This document shows, in pieces, positions 6,274-7,768 of a stretch of 7,768 nt of DNA. The stretch lies in contig CALEPT010000216.1 in the NCBI GenBank assembly GCA_937910385.1, positions 1 through 7,768 on the forward strand. Reading direction: 5' to 3'. The DNA comes from an uncultured Ruminococcus sp. (GTDB lineage Bacteria; Bacillota; Clostridia; Oscillospirales; Ruminococcaceae). Numbering within the stretch: position 1 is the first letter of the stretch; every line of letters begins with the position of its first letter. A program made the translations under genes and the position numbers. The notes beneath the pieces were generated by a model. The model saw only the letters and a program-made list of their open reading frames with translations, was not told where the DNA came from and did not search any database.

Positions 6274-6552
6274 ATGAGTGCAGCGATGATAGCTTTTGTT
6301 GCGATAGCAGGGCTTTTGTCCGCTCTTATCATTGTCGGCAACTGGTGGGGAGTCATAAGAGCAAAGCGCACGGATACGGGTTTTTCATGCATTCCGTTTA
6401 TTGGCGGAGAACTTGCGGCGCTCTGCATTGCCTGCACTCCGCTGAAGCACTTTTTATGGGTCGGATTTATTATCGACATCGGCACTTGGAGCACTCTCAT
6501 CGGACTGCCGCTACTGATACGGGAAATTATCCGCAGCCGCCGCGGTGAATAG
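6274..6552 (+). CDS. Small membrane protein of unknown function
   Basis: 92 residues; I do not recognise a named family. Hydrophobicity suggests three membrane segments: about 3-24 (start to GNWW), about 40-56 (IPFIGGELAALCIACT) and about 61-84 (WVGFIIDIGTWSTLIGLPLL). A basic loop, RAKRTD, follows the first and a basic tail, RSRRGE, ends the protein, which would place the first loop and the C-terminus in the cytoplasm by the positive-inside rule. Conserved-looking features are GNWW, FSCIPFIGG and DIGTW. GGAGG (6263-6267) lies six bases before the ATG, which decides this start over a TTG at 6259 inside the terminator T tract. The gene begins 14 bases after the hyd terminator and ends 44 bp before the rubrerythrin gene. 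No promoter is visible for it, so it depends on read-through or on an unseen promoter. Confidence 0.75.
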   Translation: MSAAMIAFVAIAGLLSALIIVGNWWGVIRAKRTDTGFSCIPFIGGELAALCIACTPLKHFLWVGFIIDIGTWSTLIGLPLLIREIIRSRRGE

Positions 6553-6596
6553 CCGCACCAAAACTGCACATACTACTTCTAAAAGGAGGTAATATA

Positions 6597-7211
6597 ATGC
6601 AGAAAAATTTTTGTGAAAGCCAGACGAAGGTGAACCTCATGCGCGCGTTCGCAGGCGAGTGTCAGGCACGTCAGCGCTACTATCAGGCGGCACTCATCGC
6701 TCAGGAACAGAATTTAGTTGGACTCGAGAGAATGTTCCGCTTCACTGCCGAGCAGGAGGAACGCCATGCAAAGCAGTTCTTTGAGCTTTTAAAGGACTGT
6801 GCGGGTACTCAGATAACCATTACTGCCGACTACCCTGCGGACGTTTATACGGATATACAGCAGCTCCTCGACTCTGCGGCGGCGGACGAGGACAAGGAGT
6901 TCCGCGAGGTCTATCCGCAGTTCGGGCAGATAGCTGCGGACGAAGGTTTTGCCGATATACAGGCAAAATTCAATATGATAGCTAAGATAGAGGAATCTCA
7001 CCGCAAGCGCTTTGAATACTACGCAAAGCTGTGGCGCGACGGAATGCTTTTCCGCTCGGACAGCACTCAGGAACGCTGGATATGTCTCAACTGCGGACAT
7101 ATCCACACGGGCAGCGAGCCCCCGCAGAGCTGTCCTGTGTGCGGAGCGCAGCAGGGGTACTTCATACGTGAAGCAGAGGCTGCGTTCACCGCAGGATATA
7201 TCATGGTATAA
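6597..7211 (+). CDS. rbr: Rubrerythrin
   Basis: 204 residues, a usual length. An N-terminal ferritin-like four-helix domain carries a non-heme diiron site, with likely ligands E21, E54 and H57 (ExxH), E101 and E104, and E132 and H135 (ExxH). A C-terminal rubredoxin-like domain binds one Fe(SCys)4 with C163, C166, C179 and C182 in the contexts CLNC and CPVC. Rubrerythrins are cytoplasmic peroxidases of anaerobes that reduce H2O2 with electrons from rubredoxin or NAD(P)H-linked reductases. Here it would protect the oxygen-sensitive Fe-S enzymes, including the hydrogenase upstream. AAGGAGG (6583-6589) sits seven bases before the ATG. No clear promoter lies in the 44-bp gap, so it is probably transcribed with the preceding membrane protein gene. 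The terminator at 7269-7303 follows. Confidence 0.95.
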   Translation: MQKNFCESQTKVNLMRAFAGECQARQRYYQAALIAQEQNLVGLERMFRFTAEQEERHAKQFFELLKDCAGTQITITADYPADVYTDIQQLLDSAAADEDKEFREVYPQFGQIAADEGFADIQAKFNMIAKIEESHRKRFEYYAKLWRDGMLFRSDSTQERWICLNCGHIHTGSEPPQSCPVCGAQQGYFIREAEAAFTAGYIMV

Positions 7212-7212
7212 C

Positions 7213-7235
7213 AAAAAAGCACCGCATTGCGTGCT
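7213..7235 (-). terminator. Minus-strand terminator behind the recombinase gene
   Basis: Read on the minus strand, AGCAC-GC (7235-7229) pairs with GC-GTGCT (7225-7218) around an AAT loop, with one bulged base, and runs straight into six T residues (plus-strand A tract 7213-7218). It would stop transcription coming from the recombinase before it enters the rubrerythrin gene, which ends two bases away at 7211. Confidence 0.6.
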
Positions 7236-7268
7236 ATCCTTAACGGAACTTTATTAAATTCTTATGTG

Positions 7269-7303
7269 AACCGAGTGGTTACGAGCCACTCGGTTTCTTT
7301 TTT
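7269..7303 (+). terminator. Rho-independent terminator of the rubrerythrin gene
   Basis: AACCGAGTGG (7269-7278) pairs perfectly with CCACTCGGTT (7286-7295) around a seven-base loop, and a T-rich run (7294-7303, one C) follows. It lies 57 bases after the rubrerythrin stop codon. Its T tract overlaps the stop codon of the convergent recombinase gene (7302-7304). Confidence 0.88.
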
Positions 7304-7768
7304 AGCAAGTTGCCTGAGCAAATGTCTTGTTTTCTGTTGGTGTAAACATTGGTGCCGGTTTGTTGATTGAGAGGAATGTATAGTGTATCAGTATCATGTT
7401 GCCGCAGGTTCTTGAGTATTTCTCAGGCTTCTCATAGACTTCGATGCGTGATATGAACGTTCTGAGCACTTCAGGAGTAACCTCTTTCAGTTCGATGTTA
7501 GTCTTCGCCTTCTCGATGAAGTCAAGCACGTACTTCTCCTGTAAACTTACAGTGTCAAGCTGATCAGAGAGCTCAGCAAGTTCAGTTTTCAGTTCTGACT
7601 GCTCCTTTTCATAGCCTGCTGCGAGACTGTCGTAACGCTCTGGAGACAATCTTCCCGATACTCTATCCTCGTAAAGGCATCGAATGATGTTGTCGAGTTC
7701 CTTGTTACGTTTTTCCAGCTTTGATTTCTTCTGCTCTGACTCTTTTCGGAGTTTCTGAGCTTCCTTTT
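7302..7768 (-). CDS. Large serine recombinase, C-terminal part (cut by window edge)
   Basis: An open minus-strand frame runs from the window edge to TAA at 7302-7304, giving about 154 residues without the start. The first part (about 7650-7766) is rich in Lys, Glu and Leu and looks like a coiled coil. It is followed by LYEDRVSGRLSPERYDSL, a long KTELAELSDQLD helix, and TPEVLRTFISRIEVYEKPEK leading to IHYTF. This order matches the C-terminal DUF4368 region of large serine recombinases such as TndX and TnpX of clostridial mobile elements. The catalytic resolvase domain and zinc-ribbon recombinase domain would lie to the right of the window and cannot be judged, so it is not known whether the gene is intact. 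A TTG at 7647-7649 is internal, not a start. Such enzymes excise and insert conjugative or mobilisable elements through short att sites. Confidence 0.85.
   Translation of the reverse strand, partial: KEAQKLRKESEQKKSKLEKRNKELDNIIRCLYEDRVSGRLSPERYDSLAAGYEKEQSELKTELAELSDQLDTVSLQEKYVLDFIEKAKTNIELKEVTPEVLRTFISRIEVYEKPEKYSRTCGNMILIHYTFLSINKPAPMFTPTENKTFAQATC

Noticed and set aside
6231..6569. Minus-strand 112-codon open frame over the membrane protein gene
   Set aside because: It starts without a ribosome binding site and reads through the hyd terminator hairpin; the plus-strand frame has a good ribosome binding site and coherent membrane segments.
6789..7214. Minus-strand 141-codon open frame over the rubrerythrin gene
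   Set aside because: It is antisense to a gene with full diiron and rubredoxin motifs, and its product has no recognisable pattern.

Overview
The window looks like a chromosomal segment of an anaerobic, fibre-degrading clostridium of the Ruminococcus type (Oscillospiraceae). The clues are a secreted protein ending in a type I dockerin whose second calcium loop has the style I associate with Ruminococcus, a trimeric electron-bifurcating [FeFe]-hydrogenase, a rubrerythrin, a DUF4250 small protein, and strong AGGAGG ribosome binding sites in front of nearly every gene. The genus is inferred; nothing here, such as 16S rRNA, proves it.

Layout: (1) 20-1613, minus strand: a two-gene unit, a 58-residue DUF4250-type protein followed by a 461-residue exported protein with four InlB/Listeria-Bacteroides-like repeats, a Thr linker and a dockerin. 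A good sigma-A promoter (1686-1714, minus) precedes it. (2) 1614-2028: an AT-rich divergent control region of about 415 bp with two near-identical TGTTATAAT extended -10 elements exactly 60 bp apart, a palindrome between them, and a cluster of TTAACCC-like repeats. (3) 2029-6217, plus strand: hydC-hydB-hydA, tightly spaced, ended by a clear terminator at 6233-6260. (4) 6274-7211, plus strand: a small three-helix membrane protein of unknown function, then a rubrerythrin. (5) 7212-7301: two opposed terminators. (6) 7302 to the window end, minus strand: the C-terminal part of a large serine recombinase, probably the edge of an integrated mobile element.

How the parts fit: HydC, HydB and HydA should form the cytoplasmic complex that makes H2 from NADH and reduced ferredoxin together, the main way a Ruminococcus-type fermenter reoxidises its carriers. 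The rubrerythrin would remove peroxide, to which the H-cluster and the many Fe-S clusters are sensitive. The dockerin protein would be secreted and docked onto a cellulosome or cell-surface cohesin. No hydrogenase maturation genes (hydE, hydF, hydG) are in the window.

I see no clearly new multi-gene system. The points most worth a second look are the hyd control region, the TSCSP variant of the hydrogenase active-site motif, the unassigned membrane protein squeezed behind the hyd terminator, and the recombinase edge.
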